64,000 nt of DNA from 40CM-4-68-19 sp036513415. Lineage in GTDB: Bacteria > Myxococcota > Myxococcia > Myxococcales > 40CM-4-68-19. The notes beneath the pieces are model-generated. The model worked only from the letters and a program-made list of their open reading frames with translations, searched no databases and had not been told where the DNA came from. Positions 1-7,498 of this stretch are shown one piece after another (the first letter of the stretch is position 1; each line of letters starts with the position of its first letter). Position numbers and translations under genes: made by a program. The DNA lies in NCBI GenBank assembly GCA_036513415.1, contig DATBZA010000147.1, positions 1-64,000 on the forward strand, in the 5' to 3' direction.

Positions 1-216
1 CACTTCACCCGTCAGCGACGAGAAGCGGTCCTTCTCCTGGAAGAACGCCTTCTGCGCCGTGAAGATGGCCTTGAGGTTTGCCTTCGCCTCGCTCTGCTTC
101 GACCGCGCCTGGAACTTGATGAAGTTCGGGATCGCGATCGCCGCGAGGATGCCGATGATCGCAACGACGATCATCAGCTCAATCAGCGTAAAGCCTTTCT
201 GGACGAGCTTCTTCAT
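1..216 (-). CDS. pilA: Type IV pilin PilA, N-terminal part (cut by window edge)
   Basis: Major subunit of the type IV pilus. The first 72 codons are visible. The product starts MKKLVQKGFTLIELM: an eight-residue basic leader ending in Gly8, then Phe+1 and Glu+5 (Glu13 of the precursor), followed by a continuous hydrophobic alpha-1 helix (IVVAIIGILAAIAIPNF) and a charged region. This is the class III signal that PilD, encoded at 3768, would cleave and methylate. The start ATG (214-216) fits the short leader and lies just downstream of a sigma-54 type promoter. The C-terminal globular domain is outside the window, so pilin and minor pseudopilin cannot be fully separated; the dedicated promoter and pil neighbourhood favour the major pilin. 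Confidence 0.93.
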   Translation of the reverse strand, partial: MKKLVQKGFTLIELMIVVAIIGILAAIAIPNFIKFQARSKQSEAKANLKAIFTAQKAFFQEKDRFSSLTGEV

Positions 217-252
217 TGGGGTCTCCGTGGAAGAGCGACGGGACGAAGTTAG

Positions 253-268
253 AGCAAGCCCCGAGCCA
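253..268 (-). promoter_or_regulatory. Sigma-54 (RpoN) promoter of pilA
   Basis: Read on the minus strand the bases are TGGCTCGGGGCTTGCT, a match to the TGGCAYR-N4-TTGCW consensus with exact -24/-12 spacing; only the A at position 5 is changed. It lies about 37 bases upstream of the pilA start. PilR-type sigma-54 activation of pilA is established in Myxococcus and Pseudomonas, and such an activator is encoded at 14089 in this window. Confidence 0.82.
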
Positions 269-324
269 GGCAAGGAAAAGTCGTCGTTCCACGGAGTTCG
301 CGGCGGTGCACCTGGGTGGGCATG

Positions 325-358
325 GACAGGATCTGTCCCACGGGTGACAGGATTTGTC
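325..358 (-). promoter_or_regulatory. Twin activator (PilR-like) binding palindromes upstream of pilA
   Basis: Two near-identical 13-bp palindromes lie at 325-337 and 346-358 with the form GACA-N5-TGTC (plus strand GACAGGATCTGTC and GACAGGATTTGTC). Their centres are 21 bp apart, two helical turns, so dimers would bind the same face. They sit about 60-80 bp upstream of the -24 element, a normal enhancer position for a sigma-54 activator. The distal copy overlaps the stop codon of the upstream YfhO-like gene (357-359). Assignment to PilR is inferred from position. Confidence 0.6.
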
Positions 359-2750
359 AGCCCACCCTGGACCACTTCCTGCGCATGGCAGACGCACCGG
401 CGAGCGCCGCGGCGGCCCCGATCGCCAGCGCGGCTCCGGGCCAGAATCCGACGGGGACGAAGCGCAGCTCCACCGTGGTTGCAGCGGCGGGCAGGACCAC
501 GCCGACCGCGGCCAGGTCCACCTCCGCGACCGGAACGCGACGGCCGTCGATCTCCGCGCGCCATCCGGGATCGAAGTGTTCCCCGACGACCAGGAGCCCG
601 GGCCCCTGCGCGCGCACGGTCATCCGCTCCGGCGTGCTTCGCTCGAGCCGGGCCGGAGCCGCCGTGCCTTCGACGGCCGCCGGCAGCCCTTCGCCGCGCA
701 TCACCGCATCGCGCCGGACGTCGAATCCCGGACCGGCCACGCGCGCGAGCCCCTCGTCCATGTCGTCCACGCGCGTTCCGCGCGCGACCACGAACGCGCG
801 CGAGAAGACCGGGTACTCGCGGACCCAGTAGCCGAAGCCGATCTTGTGGAAGTTGCGCAGACGCGCCTCGCTTGGCGTGAACGAGGCGGGCATCTCCACC
901 GCGAAGCGGACCCCGAACAGGTTGAAGTAGGTCTCCGGTGTCTCGCGGATCCCGCGCACGTATCCGGGATCCCCGGCGGAAAAGTAGGACGACATCCCCT
1001 CGATGCCCGCGACCGAGTTGAACTGCGGCAGCAGGCCCTGGGCCATGCTCATGGTGACGGCCGCGCGCGGCGGGGGCCCCGGAAGACGCAGCGGATCCTT
1101 GTCGTTGACGAACAGGCGCCACCGGCCGGGGCTCGGACCCGCGCGCGCGCGCAGCCGCTCCGCCAGATCGAACGGCCCGCGCACGACCTCCCGCGGCGCG
1201 CTGTAGAGCAGGCCTCCACAGGAAGCGAAGACGGAGGCGGCGCAGCACACGGCGGCGAGCCCGGCCGCCGGGAGCTGGCGGCGCCACCGCCAGAGGGCCA
1301 CCGTGCCCAGAGTGGCGGCGAGCCCGGCGCAGTCGAGCAGGCCCGCGCGGGCCTCTCGCCAGAAGGCGACCGAGAAGAGCAGGCGGTGCGTCTTGCCGTA
1401 GGCGGCGAAGTCCTGCGCGAGCTGCGGCGCGTTCCGCCCGATGAAGAAAGCGAGCGCCGCGGCGAGCGCCGCGAGAACCAACGCCGCCGCGGCGAGCCGG
1501 AACGCGGCGCGGCGGGTGCCGGCGAGGGCAAGATCGGCCCCCAGCGCGGCGGCGAGCGCGAACAGCAACGAAGCGGGGGCGGTCAGCTTCTCCGCGAAGC
1601 GAAAGATCCCGGACAGCGGGACGGGCGCGAACAGCACCCGGTCGATGCCCAGCGCGGTGCCGGTCGAGGCCAGGGCCAGGGCGCACGCACCCGCGAAGAG
1701 GAGCGTTCCCCTGCGGCGGGCGAACGCGCCAGCCAGGGCCAGCAGCAGGGCGGGCGCGCCGAGCACGATGGAATCGGCGAACGCCGCGCTGCCCTCGGTG
1801 AAGAACTCCGTGTAGGGAGAGGCGAGGGACTGCGCCTCCTCGAGCACCTCCGGCACATCGTCGAATGCGCGCGGCACCAGCAGGCCGGCGAGGCGCAGGG
1901 GATGGTTGGCGAACGTGGCGCGCTCGCGGTCGGTGAGCGGACCTGCGCGGCTGCTGCGGCGCAGCTCCACGACGGCGGGGAATACGGCCGGCGCGGCGAA
2001 GGCGATAGCCAGGGCGCCGCAGCAGGCGACCAGGGCCAGGTTCCGCAGGGCGCGGCGCGCTCGGGGACGCCATTCAATGGTGTCCCCGGCGATGTGGAGC
2101 GGGCTCCCCAGGCCGAGAGCGATCGCCCAGGCGCCCGAGAGCAACCCGGCGATCAGCATCGCCTGCGGCTCTCCCGCATAGGCGATGAGCGCGACCGCCG
2201 CGCCGGCCCAACCGAGCCGCTTCACCGAGGGATCCTCCACGCATCCGACCACCGCGTCGACGGCGATCGGCACGCTGCCCGCTCCGATCGAATACGGCAG
2301 GTTGGAGCCGGTCACGCTGATCAGGTAGCCGCATCCCGCGTAAGCGATGGCGCCCGCCAGCGACGCCCACGGGCTCGCTTCCAGGCGGCGGGCCAGCCGG
2401 TACGCCCCGATTCCGCCGAGGAGCGGACCCAGCAGGTGGTTCAGCTTGAACGCCAGATCGAACGGAAACGCCAGGTAGAGCAGCGTCGCCGGATGCAGCA
2501 GCCCCGACGTCACCTGCCCGAGGAGGGAGATTCCGCACTCCGTCAGCGGATCCCAGAAGGGCAGATGGCCGCCCCTGAGCTGCTGGGCGATGAAGAGCTT
2601 CACCGGGTAGTAGAGCCGCCCGGTGTCGCGGTAGTAGAGCTGCACCGCGGGATCGAGCGTCGGCGCGAAGAAGATCGCCAGCAGCGCGAGGCCGAGCAGG
2701 CACGGAGCGGCACGGCGGAGTCGGTCGCGCTCAATCACGATCGCGCCCAC
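357..2750 (-). CDS. YfhO-family polytopic membrane protein
   Basis: A 797-residue integral membrane protein. It has an N-terminal membrane helix (about residues 13-30), a long series of Ala/Leu/Gly-rich membrane helices to about residue 490, a large extracytoplasmic segment of about 250 residues and a last helix near 765-790. The C-terminal domain has the layout of the YfhO family (motif near LLVVGEHFDPGWRAEIDG), whose studied Gram-positive members are needed for glycosylation of lipoteichoic acid or cell-surface polymers; the family has a GT-C-like fold. GTG start at 2750 is preceded by GGGGGAGAG. It lies directly upstream of pilA in the same direction and its stop codon falls within the pilA enhancer. 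A role in surface or pilin glycan transfer is inference; the substrate is unknown. Confidence 0.7.
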   Translation of the reverse strand: MGAIVIERDRLRRAAPCLLGLALLAIFFAPTLDPAVQLYYRDTGRLYYPVKLFIAQQLRGGHLPFWDPLTECGISLLGQVTSGLLHPATLLYLAFPFDLAFKLNHLLGPLLGGIGAYRLARRLEASPWASLAGAIAYAGCGYLISVTGSNLPYSIGAGSVPIAVDAVVGCVEDPSVKRLGWAGAAVALIAYAGEPQAMLIAGLLSGAWAIALGLGSPLHIAGDTIEWRPRARRALRNLALVACCGALAIAFAAPAVFPAVVELRRSSRAGPLTDRERATFANHPLRLAGLLVPRAFDDVPEVLEEAQSLASPYTEFFTEGSAAFADSIVLGAPALLLALAGAFARRRGTLLFAGACALALASTGTALGIDRVLFAPVPLSGIFRFAEKLTAPASLLFALAAALGADLALAGTRRAAFRLAAAALVLAALAAALAFFIGRNAPQLAQDFAAYGKTHRLLFSVAFWREARAGLLDCAGLAATLGTVALWRWRRQLPAAGLAAVCCAASVFASCGGLLYSAPREVVRGPFDLAERLRARAGPSPGRWRLFVNDKDPLRLPGPPPRAAVTMSMAQGLLPQFNSVAGIEGMSSYFSAGDPGYVRGIRETPETYFNLFGVRFAVEMPASFTPSEARLRNFHKIGFGYWVREYPVFSRAFVVARGTRVDDMDEGLARVAGPGFDVRRDAVMRGEGLPAAVEGTAAPARLERSTPERMTVRAQGPGLLVVGEHFDPGWRAEIDGRRVPVAEVDLAAVGVVLPAAATTVELRFVPVGFWPGAALAIGAAAALAGASAMRRKWSRVG

Positions 2751-2817
2751 GTTAGCCGCTCTCCCCCGCGCGCGCGAGAAGTTGCCCGCCCCAGGCGGGG
2801 CACGCTACAGGAACGGA

Positions 2818-3756
2818 ATGCAGGCGCCGGTGCGCGCGGATGCGCTGACCAAGACTTATCGGGTGGGCTTCTGGGGCCGCCGCGTGCGTGCCGTCGAGGA
2901 CCTGTCGTTCGAGGTGCGCGCCGGAGAGATCTTCGGCCTGCTGGGGCCCAATGGGGCGGGCAAGACCACCACCCTGAAGATGCTGCTGGGCTTCGTGAAG
3001 CCCACCTCCGGGCACGCCTGGATCTCGGGCAACCGGGTCGGCACCGTCTCCTCGCGCCGCAGCCTTGGTTACCTTCCCGAGAACCCTGCCCTCTACGAGT
3101 TCCTGCGCGGGGACGAATACCTGATATTCGCGGGCCGCCTTGCCGGGCTCTCGCGGGCCGAGGCGCGGAAATGGGCCGCGGAGCTGCTCGAGCGGGTGGG
3201 GCTGGTGGGCCGCGCCGACCGCCCGATCCGCAAGTTCTCCAAGGGCATGGTGCAGCGTCTCGCGATCGCGCAGGCGCTGATCGGCGACCCCGGCATCGTC
3301 ATCCTCGACGAGCCGATGAGCGGCCTGGATCCGATCGGTCGCAAGGACGTGCGCGACCTGATCCTGCAGCTCCGCGAGGAAGGCCGCACGGTGCTCTTCT
3401 CCACGCACATCCTCCCCGACGTCGAGGCGATCTGCGACCGCGTCGGAATCCTCGTCGAGGGCAGGCTCACCGATTGCGGGGCGCTCGCGGACCTAGTCGC
3501 GCCGGGGGCGCGGGCGGTCGAGCTGGTGGTCGAGAACGTCGCGGCCGACCTGGTCGAGAAGCTCCGCCAGGACGGCGCCCGCGTGCTCCGGCGCGACCGG
3601 GCCACCGTACTGACGTTTCCCGACGAGGCGCGCGCGCGCGCAGCGCTCTCGGCGGCGGTATCGTCGGGCGCGACGGTGGTCTCGCTGACGCCGCACCGCC
3701 GGTCGCTGGAAGAGCTGTTCGTTTCCCGCGCCCGCGGGAAGGCGGCGACCTCTTAG
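2818..3756 (+). CDS. ABC transporter ATP-binding protein (PilH-like position)
   Basis: A 312-residue ABC ATPase of the ABC-2/NatA class. Walker A is GPNGAGKTT (about residues 43-51), the signature is FSKGMVQR (about 140-147, an F/S variant of LSGGQ), Walker B is IVILDEP (about 160-166) and the switch histidine is near 197; residues after about 215 form the usual C-terminal accessory domain. I chose ATG 2818, with AGGAACGG upstream and a start close to the first strand; an in-frame TTG lies 36 bases earlier. No ABC-2 permease is adjacent. In Myxococcus xanthus an ABC ATPase, PilH, lies between pilA and pilD and is needed for pili, so this is probably its counterpart, but the PilG and PilI partners are absent here. 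It ends 11 bases before pilD, so the two are probably co-transcribed. Confidence 0.85.
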   Translation: MQAPVRADALTKTYRVGFWGRRVRAVEDLSFEVRAGEIFGLLGPNGAGKTTTLKMLLGFVKPTSGHAWISGNRVGTVSSRRSLGYLPENPALYEFLRGDEYLIFAGRLAGLSRAEARKWAAELLERVGLVGRADRPIRKFSKGMVQRLAIAQALIGDPGIVILDEPMSGLDPIGRKDVRDLILQLREEGRTVLFSTHILPDVEAICDRVGILVEGRLTDCGALADLVAPGARAVELVVENVAADLVEKLRQDGARVLRRDRATVLTFPDEARARAALSAAVSSGATVVSLTPHRRSLEELFVSRARGKAATS

Positions 3757-3767
3757 TGGGACAGTAG

Positions 3768-4628
3768 ATGCAGGATCTCGCCCGCGGCCTGCCGGTGGCG
3801 TTCACGCTCTGGGTCTTCGCCGTCGGCGCCGTGGTCGGCAGCTTCCTCAACGTGGTGATCGCGCGGGTGCCGAAGGGGCGGAGCATCGTCTCGCCGGGAA
3901 GCCGGTGTCCGCGCTGCGGAAGCCCGATCGCCTGGTACGACAACATCCCGGTGCTCTCCTGGATCCTGCTCCGCGCGCGCTGCCGCAACTGCGGCCTCCC
4001 CATCAGCCCGCGCTATCCGCTGGTCGAGGTGTTGACCGGGGTGCTCGCCGTGGCCGTGGTCCAGAGGGTGGGTCCCAGCTGGACCGCGGTCGGGTACTTC
4101 GCCTTCGCCGCCACGCTGGTGGCGCTGGCATATATCGATCTCGACACCTGGCTGCTGCCTCACCAGATCACCTGGCCCCTGCTGGCGCTCGGCCTGGCTT
4201 CGCCGCTCTGGAATCGCGAGTTGACCTGGATCGAGTCCTTCATCGGAGCTGCCGCCGGTTTCGCGCTGTTCGCGGCCATCGCCCTCCTCGGCGAGAAGGT
4301 CCTCAAGCGCGACACGATGGGCTGGGGCGACGTGTGGCTCCTCGCCGCCATCGGCGCCTGGCTCGGGTGGCCCGCGCTCCTGCCGGTCGTCCTGCTCTCG
4401 GCCGTCCAGGGGGCCGTCGTCGGCAGCGTCCTGCTGGCCCTGCGGCGCGAGCCCGACCGGGCGCCTCCGCCGGACCCGGTCACCCCCTCGAGCGACGACG
4501 ACTGGGTGCCGCCGAAGCACGCGGTCCCCTACGGCCCCTTCCTCTCGCTCGCGGCGCTCGAGTACCTCTTCTTCGGCGATCGCCTCGTCACGGGGTGGAA
4601 CCACTTGCTGTTCCGGCTGCTCTCGTGA
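3768..4628 (+). CDS. pilD: Prepilin leader peptidase / N-methyltransferase PilD
   Basis: A 286-residue membrane aspartyl protease (peptidase A24) that cleaves prepilins and methylates the new N-terminal residue. The N-terminal A24 domain carries the cytoplasmic zinc-binding cysteine pairs CPRC (47, 50) and CRNC (72, 75). The catalytic aspartates are in IDLDT (about 124-126) and in GWGD (Asp188, the GxGD motif). Seven to eight membrane helices are visible. The last about 50 residues form a polar stretch (RREPDRAPPPDP...) followed by a short hydrophobic tail. It overlaps the downstream kinase gene by four bases (GTGA) and follows the ABC ATPase closely, so the three form one operon. Confidence 0.95.
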   Translation: MQDLARGLPVAFTLWVFAVGAVVGSFLNVVIARVPKGRSIVSPGSRCPRCGSPIAWYDNIPVLSWILLRARCRNCGLPISPRYPLVEVLTGVLAVAVVQRVGPSWTAVGYFAFAATLVALAYIDLDTWLLPHQITWPLLALGLASPLWNRELTWIESFIGAAAGFALFAAIALLGEKVLKRDTMGWGDVWLLAAIGAWLGWPALLPVVLLSAVQGAVVGSVLLALRREPDRAPPPDPVTPSSDDDWVPPKHAVPYGPFLSLAALEYLFFGDRLVTGWNHLLFRLLS

Positions 4629-5944
4629 CGGGCGAGCGCGCCAGCCTGCGCCTGAGGCTCCTCGCCATCGTGGTGGCGGCGGCGATGGTCCCGATCGCAC
4701 CGCTCACCATCGTGCTGCTGCTCCAGGTCCGCGACGCCCTCTACGCGCGCGGCATCGCCGACGCGCGCGCGCGTCTCGCCGACGTCCTCCAGCGGTGCTC
4801 CGGCGGCACCTGTCCCGACGCCGCGGGGGTGAGGAGGATCGACCGGCCGTGCACGGCCCGCAGCGAGCGGGTCGGCGAGCTGCTCGTGCTCTGCGAGGAC
4901 GTTCCAGGAGGCGGCATCCAGCTCCGCCAGGATCTCCGGCCCATCCGCGAGCAGCTCGCCACGCTGGACCGCCGCATCCTCGCCGTGCTCGCCCTCTTCG
5001 TGGGCCTGCTGGTCGCGATCGCGGTGTGGCTGCTGGAGCGGGGGGTCGGGCGCAGGCTGGAGCGGATCGACGCGGCGCTGGAAGCGGTCGGGGCGGAGCA
5101 GCAGGGTCCGAATCTCTTGCCCGAAGGCGGCGACTCGGTCGGTCGCGTCGGGGCCGCGGTCAACCGGTTGGCGCAGCGGCTGCGAGACGAGCGCGGCAGG
5201 ACGCGGTCGCAGATCGAGGCGCTCGAGGCGGCGAACCAGGAGCTGCGCGAAGCGCGGGAGGACCTGGCTCGCAGCGAGCGGCTCGCGAGCGTGGGACGCC
5301 TCGCCGCCGGCGTTGCTCACGAGGTGGGGAACCCGGTCTCCGCCCTGATCGGCTACGCCGCCCTGATGCGCGAGCGGATCGCCCAAGGGAAGGACGTCGC
5401 GGGCTACACCGAGCGGATCGAGCGCGAGGCGTCCCGCATCGACCGGATCCTCCGGGACCTGCTCGAGCTGGCGCGCCCTCCCGCCGCGCTGCAGGCCATC
5501 GATCTGCGCCGGGCGGTCGAGGTCGCGCGCGGCGCGGTGGCGCCGCAGCATGCGAAGGTCGCCTTCGAGACGACCCTGCCGCCGGATCTGCCGCCGGTGC
5601 GGGGCGACGAGCACTACCTTTCGCAGGTGTTCGTGAATCTCATGACCAACGCCGCGCGCGCCGGAGCGTCGCGCGTGCGAGTGTCGGCGCGGGCGGCGGA
5701 CGGCGGAGTCTGGGTGGAGGTGGAGGACGACGGGAAGGGCATTCCGGCGGAAGTGCTTCCGCGGCTGTTCGAACCGTTCTTCACCACCGCCGCGCCGGGG
5801 GAGGGCAGCGGGCTCGGTCTTGCCCTCTGTCACGCGACGATGGAGCGGTTCGGCGGGAGCATCGCGGCGCGGAACCGGGGCGGCGTCCGCGGCGCCGTCG
5901 TCGAGCTGCGGTTCGTCAGCGGATCTGCTCGGCCCGGAGCGTGA
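4625..5944 (+). CDS. Membrane sensor histidine kinase, PilS-like
   Basis: A 439-residue sensor kinase. GTG start at 4625 overlaps the pilD stop (GTGA). Order: TM helix 1 (about 11-33), an extracytoplasmic loop of about 85 residues with four cysteines (58, 63, 76, 90), TM helix 2 (about 118-137), HAMP-like linker and coiled coil (about 140-220), HisKA with the H-box AAGVAHEVGNPVSALIGY (His232), then HATPase_c with NAARAG (N box), DDGKGIP, FEPFFTT and GEGSGLGLALCH (G boxes). This is the NtrB/PilS class that pairs with NtrC-type regulators. The Cys-bearing loop is unlike the six-helix PilS of Pseudomonas. Its likely partner is the regulator at 14089, from which it is separated by the glycan island. 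Confidence 0.88.
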   Translation: MTGERASLRLRLLAIVVAAAMVPIAPLTIVLLLQVRDALYARGIADARARLADVLQRCSGGTCPDAAGVRRIDRPCTARSERVGELLVLCEDVPGGGIQLRQDLRPIREQLATLDRRILAVLALFVGLLVAIAVWLLERGVGRRLERIDAALEAVGAEQQGPNLLPEGGDSVGRVGAAVNRLAQRLRDERGRTRSQIEALEAANQELREAREDLARSERLASVGRLAAGVAHEVGNPVSALIGYAALMRERIAQGKDVAGYTERIEREASRIDRILRDLLELARPPAALQAIDLRRAVEVARGAVAPQHAKVAFETTLPPDLPPVRGDEHYLSQVFVNLMTNAARAGASRVRVSARAADGGVWVEVEDDGKGIPAEVLPRLFEPFFTTAAPGEGSGLGLALCHATMERFGGSIAARNRGGVRGAVVELRFVSGSARPGA

Positions 5945-7442
5945 TCGGATCGAGCACGAACGCCGGCCGGTCGGGAAAATGCGGCAGCAGCTCCGCGTTG
6001 CGCGCGCCCTTGTCGATCGCGCGCACCAGGTCGGCCTTCAGCAGATCTGGCTCGTTGTAGGTGAGGTCGGCGTTGCCGTCCCAACCGGGGGGATACCGGA
6101 TGAACACCAGCGCGCGGCGCTGGCGCAGCCACTCGAAGGCGGGCTCCCAGCGGGCGTAGACCCAGCCGCGCTCCGCCGCGTGTCCCAGGACCAGGCGCAG
6201 CTCGCCGGCGATGTCCACCGCCGTCCACACCAAGGGAAGCGCGAGCAGGCAGCAGGCGGCGAGCGCGAGCGGCCGCCGCAGGCGCAGCGCCCCGCGCACC
6301 GCCATCTCCGCGCCGGCCGCGGCGGAGAGCGCGAGCCAGGGATAGAGCTCGAGGTGGTAGATGGCCCCGCCGTAGTGAAAGGTCAGCGACGCGGCGAAGA
6401 ACGCGAGCGCGAACACCGACGACGCCCACAGCGGCGTCCAGAACAGCCCGGCCACGGCGAACGGGACCACCGGCCAGGCCGGGGCGAGGTCGGCCACGAT
6501 GCGCAGCCGCCGCAGCGTCTCGGCCGGCAACCGCCGCCAGGTGTGCTTGCGGCGCTTCTCCAGGAATCCGTCGTAGAGCACACCGAGATGCGCCGGGAAC
6601 TCGCGCTCGGCGCGCACTTCGCGGACGGGGCCGATCCCCGGTCCGTCGAAGGGCGTGTACTGGCGGGCGTAGAGCGCCCAGGGCGGCGTCGTCCAGGAGC
6701 CCGTCGCCGCCTTGCAGACGATCCCCATCCCGATCGCGCCGGCCAGGAGCGGCGGCAGCGCCCAGGCGAGCGTTCGCACCGGGACGCGACGGCGTAACCG
6801 CACCAGGACCGCCGCGCCGGTGACCAGCGCGGCGAGCCCGGTGAATGGCCGCACCAGCCCCGCGAAGACCACGCAGCAAAAGAGCGCGGCGACCCGGCCC
6901 GCGGACGGCTTCCGCTCCAGGGCAAGCGCGGCGACGAGCAGCGCGGCAACCACCGCCACCGACGTGCTCTGGGACAGGTAGCTGGCGAAGAAGGGAAAGA
7001 CGTCGGTGGCGCCCAGCAGCAGGACCGGCGCCAGCAGGGAACCGGCCCGCGTCAGGCCCGCGAGGCGCGCCGCCGCGAAGAGCAGCGCAGCGGTGGCGCC
7101 GAGCAGGAGACAGGGCGCGAGCCAGGGCGCCCCCAGGGCCTCGAACGGCGCGAGCACCGCGGCGTGCCCCGGGAGGTACTTCGCCGCGAACCGCGGGGTG
7201 ACCAGGATGTGCGCCGCCTCGAAGAACTCCGGCAAGGGCGGAGCAGGGTACGTGAGATGCCCGGACGCCAGGGTCTTCGCCTGGAACAGGTAGACGAACT
7301 CGTCTTCTGTGTTGGGCCGGGCACCCCACTTGCCGCTGGCGAACGTCTGCATGCAAAGCAACGTTCCAGCCAGCAGGAGCAACGCGGCGCAGAGCGCGTC
7401 GACGCGCCCGGGGGGCGGCGCGCCGCCTACAGCGACCTGCAT
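5916..7442 (-). CDS. GT-C type membrane glycosyltransferase (GT39/ArnT-like)
   Basis: A 508-residue polytopic protein. After a first membrane helix (about 15-33) comes a loop with NTEDEFVYLFQAKTLASGHL (about 44-63), the acidic pair plus aromatic pattern typical of the catalytic loop of lipid-phosphosugar-dependent GT-C enzymes (PMT/ArnT families). Ten or more membrane helices follow, with a soluble C-terminal part. I chose ATG 7442 because GGGAGGTG precedes it and an earlier start would run into the divergent gene at 7499. The 3' end overlaps the kinase gene by 29 bases, tail to tail. It is related in layout to the protein at 8681. Donor and acceptor are unknown. Confidence 0.75.
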   Translation of the reverse strand: MQVAVGGAPPPGRVDALCAALLLLAGTLLCMQTFASGKWGARPNTEDEFVYLFQAKTLASGHLTYPAPPLPEFFEAAHILVTPRFAAKYLPGHAAVLAPFEALGAPWLAPCLLLGATAALLFAAARLAGLTRAGSLLAPVLLLGATDVFPFFASYLSQSTSVAVVAALLVAALALERKPSAGRVAALFCCVVFAGLVRPFTGLAALVTGAAVLVRLRRRVPVRTLAWALPPLLAGAIGMGIVCKAATGSWTTPPWALYARQYTPFDGPGIGPVREVRAEREFPAHLGVLYDGFLEKRRKHTWRRLPAETLRRLRIVADLAPAWPVVPFAVAGLFWTPLWASSVFALAFFAASLTFHYGGAIYHLELYPWLALSAAAGAEMAVRGALRLRRPLALAACCLLALPLVWTAVDIAGELRLVLGHAAERGWVYARWEPAFEWLRQRRALVFIRYPPGWDGNADLTYNEPDLLKADLVRAIDKGARNAELLPHFPDRPAFVLDPITLRAEQIR

Positions 7443-7461
7443 TCGAGCACCTCCCGCTTTC

Positions 7462-7491
7462 TTGCCCAGGTCGCCAAGCGAACCGTACAGT
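7462..7491 (+). promoter_or_regulatory. Candidate sigma-70 promoter, possibly giving a leaderless mRNA
   Basis: TTGCCC at 7462-7467 and TACAGT at 7486-7491 with an 18-base spacer. The ATG of the downstream glycosyltransferase is at 7499, only seven bases after the -10 box, and no ribosome binding site precedes it, which suggests a leaderless or near-leaderless message. Confidence 0.4.
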
Positions 7492-7498
7492 CCAGCGC

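Noticed and set aside
354..3767. Long plus-strand frame opposite the YfhO-like gene and through the ABC ATPase
   Set aside because: Product is Arg/Gly/Pro-rich without motifs, and the other frames carry recognisable proteins.
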